Source: an uncultured Maribacter sp.
GTDB lineage: Bacteria; Bacteroidota; Bacteroidia; Flavobacteriales; Flavobacteriaceae
DNA: 64,000 nt
Assembly: GCF_947500405.1 (NCBI RefSeq)
Contig: NZ_CANMRY010000004.1
Coordinates: 336,812-400,811, forward strand
Direction of reading: 5' to 3'
A model generated the notes under the pieces. That model saw only the letters and a program-made list of their open reading frames with translations, did not search any database and had not been told where the DNA came from. Positions 8,104-17,601 of this stretch are shown in pieces. The position numbers and the translations under genes were made by a program. Position 1 is the first letter of the stretch, and every line of letters starts with the position of its first letter.

Positions 8104-8754
8104 ATGAACAATCTTCATGTGGCTACTATAGCTGTAATGGCTGCCAATATTATAGTTTCTTTTAAAGGTTTTAATGACTCTTCTTTTTTTGAACGTTATA
8201 AATTTGGTATTGGTCCAATTAAGGCAGGGCAGAAGGAGCGTATGCTTACTTCTGGTTTTTTACATGTAGATATTTCTCATTTATTTATGAATATGTTTAC
8301 GCTATATTTTTTTGCAGATGTAGTTATTGATTATTTTGGACCTGCTAAATTTCTTTTAGTATATGTAGCTAGTCTTGTCGCGGGTAGCCTATTGGCTTTA
8401 TTTTTTCATAAAGATGAGCCCTATTATTCTGCGGTTGGAGCTAGTGGTGCGGTAACAGGTATATTATATGCAGCAATATTATTAGAACCAAATATGCGTT
8501 TAGGAATTATGTTTATTCCTATTCCATTACCAGCATATGTTGTAGGTATAGGTTATTTGTTATACTCTATATATGGAATGAAAAGTAGATTAGGTAATAT
8601 TGGACATACTGCTCATTTTGGTGGTGCAATTGGCGGTTACGTAGTTACATTACTTTTTATGCCTAATTTATTAATTACAGATACGCTAATTGTTTTGTTA
8701 TTGGCAGTTCCTATTATTATACTTATTGCTTTAGAAAGAATGGGGAAATTGTAA
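8104..8754 (+). CDS. Rhomboid-family intramembrane serine protease
   Basis: The 216-residue polytopic membrane protein has the rhomboid catalytic dyad Ser114 (GASG, residues 112-115) and His171 (GHTAHFGG). The supporting motif HLFMNMFTLYFF in TM2 carries the conserved His and Asn of the oxyanion region. Rhomboids cleave transmembrane helices within the inner membrane; the substrate is unknown here. About six hydrophobic segments are visible, consistent with the minimal six-TM form. It is monocistronic and followed by a hairpin-rich repeat. Confidence 0.92.
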   Translation: MNNLHVATIAVMAANIIVSFKGFNDSSFFERYKFGIGPIKAGQKERMLTSGFLHVDISHLFMNMFTLYFFADVVIDYFGPAKFLLVYVASLVAGSLLALFFHKDEPYYSAVGASGAVTGILYAAILLEPNMRLGIMFIPIPLPAYVVGIGYLLYSIYGMKSRLGNIGHTAHFGGAIGGYVVTLLFMPNLLITDTLIVLLLAVPIIILIALERMGKL

Positions 8755-8771
8755 ACTATTATAAAAATATG

Positions 8772-8870
8772 GTAAACTACCTCGGGGCAAGCCCACGAGG
8801 CATTAGAAGGAAAATTAGCATTGATTTCGACACAAGCGTCGGAGCATTTAAATCTCTATTATCGAGTAAA
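8772..8870 (+). repeat. 99-bp hairpin repeat, copy 1
   Basis: This intergenic element occurs again in inverted orientation at 34385-34483, with 97 of 99 bases identical by eye. It holds three potential hairpins in series: CCTCG...CGAGG with an inner GGGC/GCCC stem, GACacaaGCGTC (one arm mutated in this copy), and CTCtattATCGAG (also mutated). No reading frame is present. It resembles REP-type palindromic units, including a GTAG tetranucleotide next to the first hairpin on the opposite strand. The remaining part of the 8755-9000 gap shows only a weak -7 box (TAATTTTG at 8951-8958). Confidence 0.8.
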
Positions 8871-9000
8871 ACTTAACTATAGTATAGTGTTAAATAGCTA
8901 TAAGTAAGTGTATTTCATCGAAAAATACAGGCGGAGGTATACATAAAGTTTAATTTTGACGTTACGTTAGAACCCAAATCTAATTTAACAACCTACTTTT

Positions 9001-10644
9001 ATGAAAAAGACCCCCTTTTATGTATTGGCCTTTTTAGGCTTAATGGCATCGTGTGTAGATGAAACTACAGTATTCAACGAAACCCAAGACGACATTACAA
9101 TTGAAGCAAATGAACAAGCACTAGAAAATAGTATTGTTTATGATAACGCAGGTGTGTTAGATATCTTTGAAGAATCTTCTACATCTGGAAAATCTGGATT
9201 AACTTCAAAAGACGAAGAAATAGCAGGAGATTATCCTTTAACTCTTGTAGCACAAGTAGATGCGCCTTCTTTTAGAGGAGGGGAGAACCTTACAGCATCT
9301 CATGTGCATGTAGATGGAGATTATGCTTATGTATCTTATAATACCGTAGAAGATGGTTATGCAGGTGCAATGGATATTATTAATGTAAGTGATCCAAATA
9401 ATCCAAGAGTAACCTCAAGATTATACTATTCTAATGCAGATATAAACTCTATCCAATATGATAATGGATATGTATATTTTGCAGGTGGTGTAGATGCAGA
9501 AACATCGGTGAGAGCAACTTCCAATTCTTTTTTAGGTAAAATTGCTGCTTCAAGTGGTAGGTTTACTGGAACTACAAATATTGAATATGCTTTTCAAGAA
9601 GGGTACAACGCAACAGATGTTGCGGTAAATGGAAATAATGTATATGTAACTAGCGGGCAAGAAGGAACTTTGTCTATTTATAATAAGAGTACATTAAACG
9701 CTATTAACGAATCTGAATTTTTGGATTTACGTTCTGTAGCGGTTCAAGACAATAATGTTGCAGTTTTAGATGCAAGTAAAGGTGTAGCAGTATTAGACTT
9801 AAATTTAAATATAGTTAAAGAGATTGCTATTGATAGTGATTTTGGTATAAATACTAAAAGAACGTTAGATTTTTCTGGAGATAATATTGTAGTTGCCGAA
9901 GGAGCAAAAGGAGCAGGAGTATATAGTATTGCAACTGGAGCTTTAAAAGAATACATTCCAATATTAATTAATCCTAATGGAGTAGATAATGGAGATGTTG
10001 TTACAAATGCAGTTGCAACTAATGAGGATGTTTTGTTAATGGCAAATGGGGGTGCAGGATTATGTTTGTCAGAAGAACAAAATGATAATACAGATTTGGT
10101 TGGTATTATTCAATTAGAAGGTTCTGTAAATTATGTAACAACAAAAGGAGACTATGTTTTTGCGGCTTCTGGAAAAGAAGGTTTACAAATTATAAAATTA
10201 AATAAACCAGATGAAAGCTTAGCTACTCGCTGTTCAGAATTATCTTCTTATAGTGGTAGTTCTAACCTTAATGTAAACGCTAATCAAACATTATCTTATA
10301 GAGGTTCTAAAAGATTTAATAGTGTAAATATTGGTGGAGATTTACTTTTATGTGGATCCTGGACGGTTAAAGAAGGTGTGAATATTAATTCCAATGCTTT
10401 ATTTGAGATGAATGGGACATTCGTTGTTGGTAGAAACAATAGAAAAAGAAATATTAATGTTAATTCTGGTGCTAAGCTTAGAGTAGAGGGTAACTTAACC
10501 ATTTATGGAGATTTAGTTCTTAATGATGGAGCTACCATAGAATTTATTGGAGAAGACTCTGTAGTAAATATATTTGGTGACGTTAAAAAATCTGGAAACG
10601 TAACTGTAGAAGGAAAATTTAAAGACGTTAAGAATAAATTTTAA
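9001..10644 (+). CDS. LVIVD-repeat lipoprotein with C-terminal beta-helix-like region
   Basis: The 547-residue exported lipoprotein has a signal peptide ending in the lipobox MASC (Cys18). Residues about 75-410 hold repeats of the LVIVD/propeller type, such as VHVDGDYAYVSYNT, MDIINVSDPNNPRV and VAVNGNNVYVTSG, which should form a beta-propeller. The last 110 residues (from about 430) alternate short hydrophobic strands with Gly and Asn (GGDLLLCG, NVNSGAKLRVEGNLTI), like a small beta-helix or bactofilin-like cap. The likely location is the outer membrane surface or periplasm. The role is unknown. The gene is monocistronic with a strong terminator. Confidence 0.8.
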   Translation: MKKTPFYVLAFLGLMASCVDETTVFNETQDDITIEANEQALENSIVYDNAGVLDIFEESSTSGKSGLTSKDEEIAGDYPLTLVAQVDAPSFRGGENLTASHVHVDGDYAYVSYNTVEDGYAGAMDIINVSDPNNPRVTSRLYYSNADINSIQYDNGYVYFAGGVDAETSVRATSNSFLGKIAASSGRFTGTTNIEYAFQEGYNATDVAVNGNNVYVTSGQEGTLSIYNKSTLNAINESEFLDLRSVAVQDNNVAVLDASKGVAVLDLNLNIVKEIAIDSDFGINTKRTLDFSGDNIVVAEGAKGAGVYSIATGALKEYIPILINPNGVDNGDVVTNAVATNEDVLLMANGGAGLCLSEEQNDNTDLVGIIQLEGSVNYVTTKGDYVFAASGKEGLQIIKLNKPDESLATRCSELSSYSGSSNLNVNANQTLSYRGSKRFNSVNIGGDLLLCGSWTVKEGVNINSNALFEMNGTFVVGRNNRKRNINVNSGAKLRVEGNLTIYGDLVLNDGATIEFIGEDSVVNIFGDVKKSGNVTVEGKFKDVKNKF

Positions 10645-10662
10645 TAAGTTAAATTTTATCCA

Positions 10663-10700
10663 AAAAGAAAGCCCAAAACATAGTTTTGGGCTTTCTTTTT
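10663..10700. terminator. Bidirectional terminator
   Basis: The stem AAGAAAGCCCAAAAC / GTTTTGGGCTTTCTT has a short loop, flanked by A-runs and T-runs. It separates the convergent LVIVD lipoprotein and TlpA-family genes. Confidence 0.9.
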
Positions 10701-10713
10701 TATAGAAAAGTTA

Positions 10714-11850
10714 TTAATTAAGTAACTCTGCTACTTTTTGTTCAAGAGCATTTCCTCTTAAGTTTTTTGCTATGATAACACCATTTTCATCTAGTAAAAA
10801 AGCAGCAGGAATAGCATTTACATTATAGAGCTTTGCAATTTCATCATTAAAATAAGCAAGATTAGAAACTTGACTCCATTCTAATTTATCCTCTGCAATA
10901 GCTTTTTTCCAATCTTTTTCATTTCTATCTAAAGAAACACCAATAATATTTAAGCCTTTGTCATGGTATTTTTTATAGACCGCTAAAACATTAGGGTTTT
11001 CTGCTCTACAAGGTTTGCACCAAGCAGCCCAAAAATCAATTAAAGTAACTTTTCCTAATACACTATTTAAACTTACTTCTTTTCCTTCAGGGTTTTTTGC
11101 TGAAAATTCAGGAGCTTTACTTCCGATAGAAGTATTCTTATTTGCAGCTTCTTTTATTTCTAAATCACTAATTCTTTTTAAAACGTCTTTACCTACTTTA
11201 TTTTCTTTTATTTCTGGAGAAAGTCCATCATATAATTTTTTTAATTCTTCTGCAGGTATAGCTTTAGAAGCTACAGCGCGATCAATTAATAAGGCAGAGA
11301 TTAAGCCATTTGGATTTGCTTTAATATATTCTACCTCAAAATCTTTATATTCATTTTGTAGTTCCTTCATCTCGTCACTTAAAGCAGAAATAGTAGCCTC
11401 GTCTTGAGACATAGTTGCTTTTTGTAAATCTTTTTGAATAGACATTGCTCTTTGTGACATTGCCTGTGATTTATTCATATAATCAGAGAAAATATCATTT
11501 TGTGTTGTACCTTCAACTTTAGCTAAATTTAAGCTGTCTCTTTGAGCAGATATTTTAATTTCACCAGTTTCTAATATAAGTACAGAATATCCTTGTAATT
11601 TATCTACAAAAATGTAATGTAATTCTGGAGAAGTTGGTTTTCCAGAAAATGAATAAAGACCTTTATTTGTGTATGCTGTGTCTACAGAAACAGGTTGATT
11701 ATTTTCTCCAATTTTTTTTAAAATTACTTGAGTGCTGTCTGCAACATCTCCTCTAAGTGTACCATTAATTGTGTAACCTTCTGGTTTATTATTACATGCT
11801 ATTAATGTAGTAATTAAAATAAGGGGCATTATAATTTTTTTCATATCCAT
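10714..11850 (-). CDS. TlpA-family thiol-disulfide oxidoreductase lipoprotein (DUF4369 + thioredoxin)
   Basis: The protein is an exported lipoprotein with lipobox LIAC. An N-terminal DUF4369 domain (YTINGTLRGDVADSTQVIL onward) is followed by a helical linker and a thioredoxin-like AhpC/TSA domain with active site WCKPC (Cys283 and Cys286 counted from the TTG at 11865). It probably reduces or isomerises disulfides in the periplasm. A longer reading from that TTG is unlikely, because the TTG forms the end of the -7 box TACATTTG (11863-11870, minus strand). ATG at 11850 or 11844 gives a normal lipoprotein signal. Confidence 0.9.
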   Translation of the reverse strand: MDMKKIIMPLILITTLIACNNKPEGYTINGTLRGDVADSTQVILKKIGENNQPVSVDTAYTNKGLYSFSGKPTSPELHYIFVDKLQGYSVLILETGEIKISAQRDSLNLAKVEGTTQNDIFSDYMNKSQAMSQRAMSIQKDLQKATMSQDEATISALSDEMKELQNEYKDFEVEYIKANPNGLISALLIDRAVASKAIPAEELKKLYDGLSPEIKENKVGKDVLKRISDLEIKEAANKNTSIGSKAPEFSAKNPEGKEVSLNSVLGKVTLIDFWAAWCKPCRAENPNVLAVYKKYHDKGLNIIGVSLDRNEKDWKKAIAEDKLEWSQVSNLAYFNDEIAKLYNVNAIPAAFLLDENGVIIAKNLRGNALEQKVAELLN

Positions 11851-11886
11851 TTTTTTCTGATGCAAATGTACTTATATATAGGATAT

Positions 11887-11928
11887 AAAAAAAGCCCTTA
11901 ACATTATAGAGTTAAGGGCTTTTTTTTT
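11887..11928 (-). terminator. Terminator of the 164-residue OMP-like gene
   Basis: The stem AAAAAAGCCCTTAAC / GTTAAGGGCTTTTTT has an 8-nt loop. It starts 11 bp after the stop of the leftward gene ending at 11939 and separates it from the TlpA-family gene promoter. Confidence 0.85.
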
Positions 11929-11938
11929 AGTAAGTATC

Positions 11939-12433
11939 TTAGAATTGGTATCGAATACCAAGAGCTACATCAAAATCAAAATTATCAGAGAAACCTTTAT
12001 AACCAATTATTCCAAATTCTGGCCTACAATCTAAGGATAATAATAGTGGGAAATCAAAATTGTATTCTATCCCAATATCTCCAGCGGCAAATACAAAGAG
12101 TCCATCATTGTCTTCCGCACTAGGAATAGGAGCAAAGTCTACACTCCCGAGCCCTCCTCCAAAACCATAATACCAATTAAAACCTTGACTTATAGGTAAT
12201 ACCCATTGGTATAAACCAGCTAATTTAACAGCATCATAACCTCTGCTATCTCTAAAGCCTAGATCTAGTTCTAATCTATTTGTTCTTGATAGTAGATGTT
12301 GGTAAGAAATTTCAGCACCAAAACCATCACTATCTCCTAATCGTAGCCCAGCGGTATGGTTTGCTATGTCTTGCGCATTACTGTTAAAGGCTGTAATACA
12401 GAATATTAGTAATATTAACCTTATCATTTTCAT
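11939..12433 (-). CDS. Hypothetical small outer-membrane beta-barrel-like protein
   Basis: The 164-residue product has a clear signal peptide (residues 1-20, ending SNAQ). The mature part is made of short amphipathic strands rich in Gly, Tyr and Phe, for example HTAGLRLGDSDGFGAEISYQ and WYYGFGGGLGSVDF. It ends in FDVALGIRYQF with a terminal Phe, which is typical of Bacteroidota outer-membrane beta-barrels of about eight strands. No specific function can be assigned. The gene stands alone and has its own strong terminator. Confidence 0.75.
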   Translation of the reverse strand: MKMIRLILLIFCITAFNSNAQDIANHTAGLRLGDSDGFGAEISYQHLLSRTNRLELDLGFRDSRGYDAVKLAGLYQWVLPISQGFNWYYGFGGGLGSVDFAPIPSAEDNDGLFVFAAGDIGIEYNFDFPLLLSLDCRPEFGIIGYKGFSDNFDFDVALGIRYQF

Positions 12434-12525
12434 AGTATTTCTTTTTTAAGTTTTAAAAAAAGGAGCTCCTGTTCAATAGAGCTCACACAATAAAAACTTA
12501 AATTTGCATTCAAAATTGTGCCGCT

Positions 12526-15435
12526 TTGGAAAAAATAGTCTTAGAAGAATTAGGGAATGCTTTAGAAGGTAAATTACGAATTGATGATTTAAGTAAAGCA
12601 CTGTATGCTACAGATGCATCTGTCTATAGAAAAATACCTATGGCAGTGGCTTTTCCAGAGTCTGTTTCTGATATTAAAAAATTAATTTCTTTTGCAACTA
12701 AAAATAGGATAGGTCTAATACCAAGAACAGCAGGAACTTCTTTGGCAGGGCAATGTGTTGGGGATGGTATTGTAGTAGATGTTTCTAAGAATTTTACTAA
12801 AATACTGCATGTAGATAAAGAAAAGAGACAGGTTACTTTGCAACCTGGAGTAATTAGAGATGAGTTAAACTTGCATTTAAAACATTACGGATTGTTTTTT
12901 GGACCTAATACATCTACCTCTAACAGATGTATGATAGGGGGTATGGTAGGTAATAATTCTTCTGGTACAACTTCTATCCAGTATGGTGTTACAAGAGATA
13001 AGGTTGTTTCTTTAAAAACAATATTATCCGACGGTTCAGAAGTAGAATTTAAGGATGTTTCTAAAGAAGAATTCCATAAAAAGATGGAATTAAATACACT
13101 TGAAGCATCACTTTATAAAAACATATATAAAGAGCTGAACAATAATTTAATAAAAGAAGAGATAATTAAAGAGTTTCCTAAACCATCTATACATAGGAGA
13201 AACACTGGTTATGCGGTAGATGAGTTGCTAGATAACGTAGTTTTTGGAGATTCTAATAAGCCATTTAATCTATGTAATTTATTAAGTGGTAGTGAAGGAA
13301 CTTTGGCTTTTACAACAGAAATCACTGTTGCTTTAGATGATTTGCCGCCTACACTTTCTGCAATGGTAGTTACCCATTATAATTCTTTAGAAGATTGTTT
13401 AGCAGATGTTGTTCCATTAATGGAAAATAATTTGCATTTATGCGAGATGATGGATAAGGTTATTTTGGATTGTACTAAAAATAACAGAGAGCAATTAGCA
13501 AACCGTTTCTTTGTAGACGGTGATCCAGAAGCACTTTTGATGCTGCAAGTGAATAGTAATACAGAGGAAGATTTAGAGCAGCAAATACAAGGGGTTTTAA
13601 AAACGGTTAAAAAATCTAACCTTAGTTATGCAGAGGCTATTTTAAAAGGTGGAGATATTGCAAAGGCTATAACCTTAAGAAAAGCAGGATTAGGTTTGTT
13701 GGCAAACCTTGTAGGAGATAAAAAAGCAGTTGCTTGTATAGAAGATACAGCAGTAGCTGTAGAAGATTTAAAAGATTTTATTGGAGAGTTTACGGGTATT
13801 ATGCAAAAGTATGACCAGAAAGCGGTTTATTATGCACATGCTGGTGCAGGGGAACTGCATTTAAGGCCTATTTTAAATTTAAAGAAAAGCAAAGATGTAG
13901 GCTTGTTCAGAGATATAACTACAGATGTTGCTTTGTTAACTAAGAAATATAAAGGTTCTTTTAGTGGTGAACATGGCGATGGTATTGTAAGAGCAGAATT
14001 TATTCCTTTAATGATTGGCGATGCTAATTATGAGCTACTTCGTAGAGTAAAATCTTATTTTGACCCTAATAATATATTTAATCCAGGAAAAATAGTAGAT
14101 GCCTACCCTATGGATGCGTCTTTACGCTACGAGATAGATAGGGAAGAGCCAGAGATAAAAACACTTTTAGATTTTTCTGCCGATCAAGGAATTTTAAAGG
14201 CTGCCGAAAAATGTAATGGTAGTGGTGATTGTAGAAAAACGCATCACATGCCAGGTGCTATGTGCCCAAGTTACCAAGCAACTAAAAATGAAAAGGATAC
14301 AACAAGGGGTAGGGCGAATGCCTTAAGAGAGTTTTTAACAACATCTGATAAGGTAAATAAGTTTGATAGTAACGAGTTAAAAGAAGTTTTTGATTTGTGT
14401 TTAAGCTGTAAAGCTTGTTCTAGTGAATGCCCTAGTAATGTAGATATAGCAACTTTAAAAGCAGAATTTTTATTCCAATACCAAGAAGCAAAGGGGTATT
14501 CTAGACGGGCAAAAATGTTTGCGCATAGTACTAAAATGAACCGACTAGGAAGTAAGTTTTCAGGGATAACAAATGCTATGTTTACTTCGGAATTTATTAG
14601 TGGATTGATTAAAAAAAGCTCTGGAGTTGCAAAACAAAGAGCTTTGCCAAAAGTTTCAAGTTTTAATTTTGATAAACAATTACAAATATCTAGAAATAAA
14701 TTAACTACAACTAAAGGTAAACTTGTTATTTATATAGATGAATTTACAAATTATCTAGATGTAGAGCTTGGAAAAGATGCTATTGATGTTTTTACAAAAT
14801 TAGGGTATGATGTTTCTCTTTTCTATGGGGAGAGTGGAAGAACATATTTATCTAAAGGGTTTTTAAAACAAGCAAAAGAGCTTGCTCTTAAAAATATAGA
14901 AAACCTAAAACCTATTGTAGTTAAAAATATTCCTATTGTTGGTTTGGAACCTTCAGCGATATTAACTTTTAGAGACGAATACAAGAGATTGTCTGATGAT
15001 AAAGAAACAGTGAAAGCTATTGCGGATAATTCCTTTTTAGTGGAAGAGTTTTTAGCGGATCAAATTGCAAAAGGAATAGTAACAAAAGAATTATTTACTA
15101 AAGAAGTTAAGGAGGTAAAAATTCATAACCATTGCCATCAAAAATCATTATCTAATCAAAAAGTAACTTTTGATATGTTAAATTTACCAGAAAACTACAA
15201 AGTTTCTATTATAAGCTCTGGTTGTTGTGGTATGGCAGGTTCTTTTGGTTATGAAGAAGAACATTATGAAGTAAGTATGCAAGTAGGGGAATTAAAGTTG
15301 TTTCCAGCAGTAAGACGAGCGTCAAAAGAAACAATTATAGCTGCAAATGGAACCAGTTGTAGGCATCAAATTTATGATGGAACTAAAAGACAAGCAAAAC
15401 ACCCAATAACAATTTTTAAAGAGGCTATGCTTTAA
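12526..15435 (+). CDS. FAD-binding and Fe-S oxidoreductase (D-lactate/glycolate dehydrogenase-like, YdiJ type)
   Basis: The 969-residue fusion has an FAD_binding_4 domain (about 35-240, with PRTAGTSLAGQ), an FAD-oxidase C-terminal domain (about 270-530, with HAGAGELHLRP and SGEHGDGIVRAEF), a ferredoxin-like module with CLSCKACSSECP, and a C-terminal CCG-type Fe-S domain (NHCHQKS, SGCCGMAGSFGYE). This matches large D-2-hydroxyacid dehydrogenases feeding electrons to the respiratory chain. The start is a TTG: no ATG lies between the in-frame stop at 12499 and this point. A TAAATTTG -7 box at 12499-12506 predicts a very short leader. The substrate is not determined by sequence. Confidence 0.9.
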   Translation: MEKIVLEELGNALEGKLRIDDLSKALYATDASVYRKIPMAVAFPESVSDIKKLISFATKNRIGLIPRTAGTSLAGQCVGDGIVVDVSKNFTKILHVDKEKRQVTLQPGVIRDELNLHLKHYGLFFGPNTSTSNRCMIGGMVGNNSSGTTSIQYGVTRDKVVSLKTILSDGSEVEFKDVSKEEFHKKMELNTLEASLYKNIYKELNNNLIKEEIIKEFPKPSIHRRNTGYAVDELLDNVVFGDSNKPFNLCNLLSGSEGTLAFTTEITVALDDLPPTLSAMVVTHYNSLEDCLADVVPLMENNLHLCEMMDKVILDCTKNNREQLANRFFVDGDPEALLMLQVNSNTEEDLEQQIQGVLKTVKKSNLSYAEAILKGGDIAKAITLRKAGLGLLANLVGDKKAVACIEDTAVAVEDLKDFIGEFTGIMQKYDQKAVYYAHAGAGELHLRPILNLKKSKDVGLFRDITTDVALLTKKYKGSFSGEHGDGIVRAEFIPLMIGDANYELLRRVKSYFDPNNIFNPGKIVDAYPMDASLRYEIDREEPEIKTLLDFSADQGILKAAEKCNGSGDCRKTHHMPGAMCPSYQATKNEKDTTRGRANALREFLTTSDKVNKFDSNELKEVFDLCLSCKACSSECPSNVDIATLKAEFLFQYQEAKGYSRRAKMFAHSTKMNRLGSKFSGITNAMFTSEFISGLIKKSSGVAKQRALPKVSSFNFDKQLQISRNKLTTTKGKLVIYIDEFTNYLDVELGKDAIDVFTKLGYDVSLFYGESGRTYLSKGFLKQAKELALKNIENLKPIVVKNIPIVGLEPSAILTFRDEYKRLSDDKETVKAIADNSFLVEEFLADQIAKGIVTKELFTKEVKEVKIHNHCHQKSLSNQKVTFDMLNLPENYKVSIISSGCCGMAGSFGYEEEHYEVSMQVGELKLFPAVRRASKETIIAANGTSCRHQIYDGTKRQAKHPITIFKEAML

Positions 15436-16291
15436 TAGTATCTTTAGTTGTGAATTTATTTTCAGAATCTTTTTTATACGTGAGCGAGTTTATTAGTTCT
15501 TGGATATTCATGTTTTTTATTTCTTCATCAACAAAAAAAGGTATTAATTTGTCATGATTGTATTTGTATACTTTCCAGCGTTTAAAAGAGTACTCCAGTG
15601 CAGTAAGATTTTCTACCCAATCTCCTGAATTTAAGTAAGTACATTTTCCTTTTTCTGTAACTATTACTTCTTTTTTAGGAATATGGGTATGACCGCAAAT
15701 TACATAAGAGTATCCATTGTCTATAGCTAGCTCAGAAACTGTTTTTTCAAAATTGTTTATTGCTGTTACATATTTTTTTAGACCTTTTTTAAACTTGCTA
15801 GATAATGAGAATCTTTTTCTTCCAATTTTTTTAAAAAACCAATGTGTAAATTTATTTAATTGTAGTAGTAAGCTGTAGCCTGCACTTCCTAATTTTGCTA
15901 TCCATTTACTGTTTTTGGTATCAATGTCAAAGACATCGCCATGAAAAAACCATGCTTTTTTTCCATCTAGATTTAGTACTAATTTGTTTTTTATTTTTAA
16001 ACTTTTATTAAGGCTGGTATTAAATTTTCTTAGACTCTTATCATGATTTCCAATTAGATAGATTACTTCGGTCCCTTTTGAGGACATTTTTAGTATTTTC
16101 TTAATAACTTTTACATGAGAAGAAGGAAAGAAATTGTTGTCTTCTTTCCAGGTGTCTAAAATATCCCCGTTAAGTACGAGTATTTTAGGTTGTATGCTGT
16201 TAAGGTAATTAACGATTTCTTCTGCGTGGCAATTGGGGGTGCCTAAATGTATATCAGAAACAACAGCTATTTCAATTTTTCTTTTTTTCAA
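15425..16291 (-). CDS. UDP-2,3-diacylglucosamine diphosphatase-like metallophosphoesterase (LpxH family)
   Basis: The 288-residue calcineurin-like phosphoesterase carries the metal motifs in order: SDIHLG (residues 12-17), NGDILDTW, GNHD and CGHTHIPKKE. This order and the length fit the LpxH/UDP-diacylglucosamine hydrolase group that makes lipid X in lipid A synthesis. The extra C-terminal 50 residues are basic and may contact the membrane. The last 11 bp overlap the 3' end of the convergent FAD/Fe-S gene. The function could also be a related phosphoesterase, so lpxH is not asserted. Confidence 0.85.
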   Translation of the reverse strand: MKKRKIEIAVVSDIHLGTPNCHAEEIVNYLNSIQPKILVLNGDILDTWKEDNNFFPSSHVKVIKKILKMSSKGTEVIYLIGNHDKSLRKFNTSLNKSLKIKNKLVLNLDGKKAWFFHGDVFDIDTKNSKWIAKLGSAGYSLLLQLNKFTHWFFKKIGRKRFSLSSKFKKGLKKYVTAINNFEKTVSELAIDNGYSYVICGHTHIPKKEVIVTEKGKCTYLNSGDWVENLTALEYSFKRWKVYKYNHDKLIPFFVDEEIKNMNIQELINSLTYKKDSENKFTTKDTIKA

Positions 16292-16433
16292 TTGTAAAGT
16301 ACTTTCCTACAAAATAAGTTAATAAAGAAAATATAAAAGTGAATTTAAAATCAAATAAACAGTATGCAATGGTTAATAAATATATTGTTATATAAACCTA
16401 AGGTTAGGTAATTATTAAGAGGGCTTATAATTT

Positions 16434-16462
16434 TTGTTTTTCTTTATTAACAATTACCTTTG
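16434..16462 (+). promoter_or_regulatory. aroC promoter TTG-N18-TACCTTTG
   Basis: TTG at 16434-16436 and TACCTTTG at 16455-16462 are separated by 18 bp. The aroC ATG follows 17 bp after the -7 box. Both elements match the Bacteroidota consensus. Confidence 0.6.
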
Positions 16463-16479
16463 ACATAAATTAAAAAACT

Positions 16480-17544
16480 ATGGCTGGGAATACCTTTGGA
16501 AACCTATTTAAATTAACCACTTTTGGTGAGTCTCATGGCGTTGCTATTGGAGGTGTAATAGATGGTTGCCCCTCTGGAATAGATTTAGATTTTGATAAAA
16601 TACAAGAAGAGCTAAATAGGCGTAAGCCTGGGCAATCTGCAATTGTAACACAGCGTAAAGAGCCAGATGCTGTAGATTTTCATTCTGGAATTTTTGAAGG
16701 AAAAACAACAGGTACACCTATTGGTTTTGCAATCTTTAATACCAATCAAAAATCTCATGATTATGGGCATATAAAAGATTCTTATAGACCATCTCATGCA
16801 GATTATGTGTATGATAAGAAATATGGATTTCGTGATTATAGAGGTGGAGGAAGAAGTTCTGCGAGAGAAACTGCAAGTAGAGTAGTTGCTGGGGCAATTG
16901 CAAAACAATTTTTAAAAGGGATTACTTTTGATGCTTATGTTTCTCAGGTTGGAGAATTACAACTAAATAAAAATTATAAAGAATTAGATTTTTCTTTAAC
17001 AGAGTCTAATCCTGTTCGTTGTCCGGACCCTATTATGGCAGAAAAGATGGAGAGCTATATTAAGGACGTTCGTAAAGAAGGGGATACTATTGGTGGTGTA
17101 ATTTCATGTGTCATAAAAAATGTCCCAATTGGTTTAGGAGAGCCTGCTTTTGATAAGTTACATGCGGAATTAGGAAAGGCCATGTTATCTATAAATGCTG
17201 TAAAGGGTTTTGAGTATGGTAGTGGTTTTGAAGGCGTTAAAATGAAGGGGAGTGCGCATAATGATAAATTTAATTTGGACGGTACTACTCAGACAAACTA
17301 TAGTGGTGGTATACAGGGTGGTATAAGCAATGGTATGGATATATACTTTAAGGTTGCGTTTAAGCCAGTTGCTACTGTTATACAAGCCTATGAAACTATA
17401 GATAAAGATGGTAATATGGTTAAAACACAAGGTAAAGGCCGTCATGATCCATGTGTTGTTCCAAGAGCTGTTCCAATTGTAGAAGCAATGGCCGCGTTAG
17501 TTATTGCAGATTACATGCTTCTTAACAGAACTATTAAAGTCTAA
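16480..17544 (+). CDS. aroC: Chorismate synthase
   Basis: The 354-residue enzyme catalyses the last shikimate-pathway step, EPSP to chorismate, in the cytoplasm and needs reduced FMN. Signature motifs are [18 protein letters not shown] at the N-terminus (residues 17-34), the [19 protein letters not shown] loop and the C-terminal [18 protein letters not shown]. The length is normal. A good promoter precedes it. It is 57 bp upstream of the DAACS symporter on the same strand. That gap contains a hairpin, and the two functions are not obviously linked. Confidence 0.97.
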   Translation: MAGNTFGNLFKLTTFGESHGVAIGGVIDGCPSGIDLDFDKIQEELNRRKPGQSAIVTQRKEPDAVDFHSGIFEGKTTGTPIGFAIFNTNQKSHDYGHIKDSYRPSHADYVYDKKYGFRDYRGGGRSSARETASRVVAGAIAKQFLKGITFDAYVSQVGELQLNKNYKELDFSLTESNPVRCPDPIMAEKMESYIKDVRKEGDTIGGVISCVIKNVPIGLGEPAFDKLHAELGKAMLSINAVKGFEYGSGFEGVKMKGSAHNDKFNLDGTTQTNYSGGIQGGISNGMDIYFKVAFKPVATVIQAYETIDKDGNMVKTQGKGRHDPCVVPRAVPIVEAMAALVIADYMLLNRTIKV

Positions 17545-17560
17545 TTTTTTAAGGATTTTT

Positions 17561-17600
17561 CAGTCAAATTAGGTATCTTACAGACGACTAAAATTGACTG
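17561..17600 (+). promoter_or_regulatory. Inverted repeat directly before the symporter start codon
   Basis: CAGTCAA (17561-17567) and TTGACTG (17594-17600) form a 7-bp stem around 26 nt. It ends one base before the ATG at 17602 and would enclose the whole translation initiation region. Control of the symporter at the RNA or operator level is possible. A terminator is unlikely because no T-run follows. Confidence 0.4.
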
Positions 17601-17601
17601 A

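Noticed and set aside
12462..12471. AGGAGCTCCT palindrome before the FAD/Fe-S oxidoreductase gene as an operator
   Set aside because: A single 10-bp palindrome without a repeat or similar sites elsewhere; likely chance.
16612..16908. Leftward open frame inside aroC
   Set aside because: It is Cys- and Ile-rich antisense translation of a conserved enzyme; no independent start signals.
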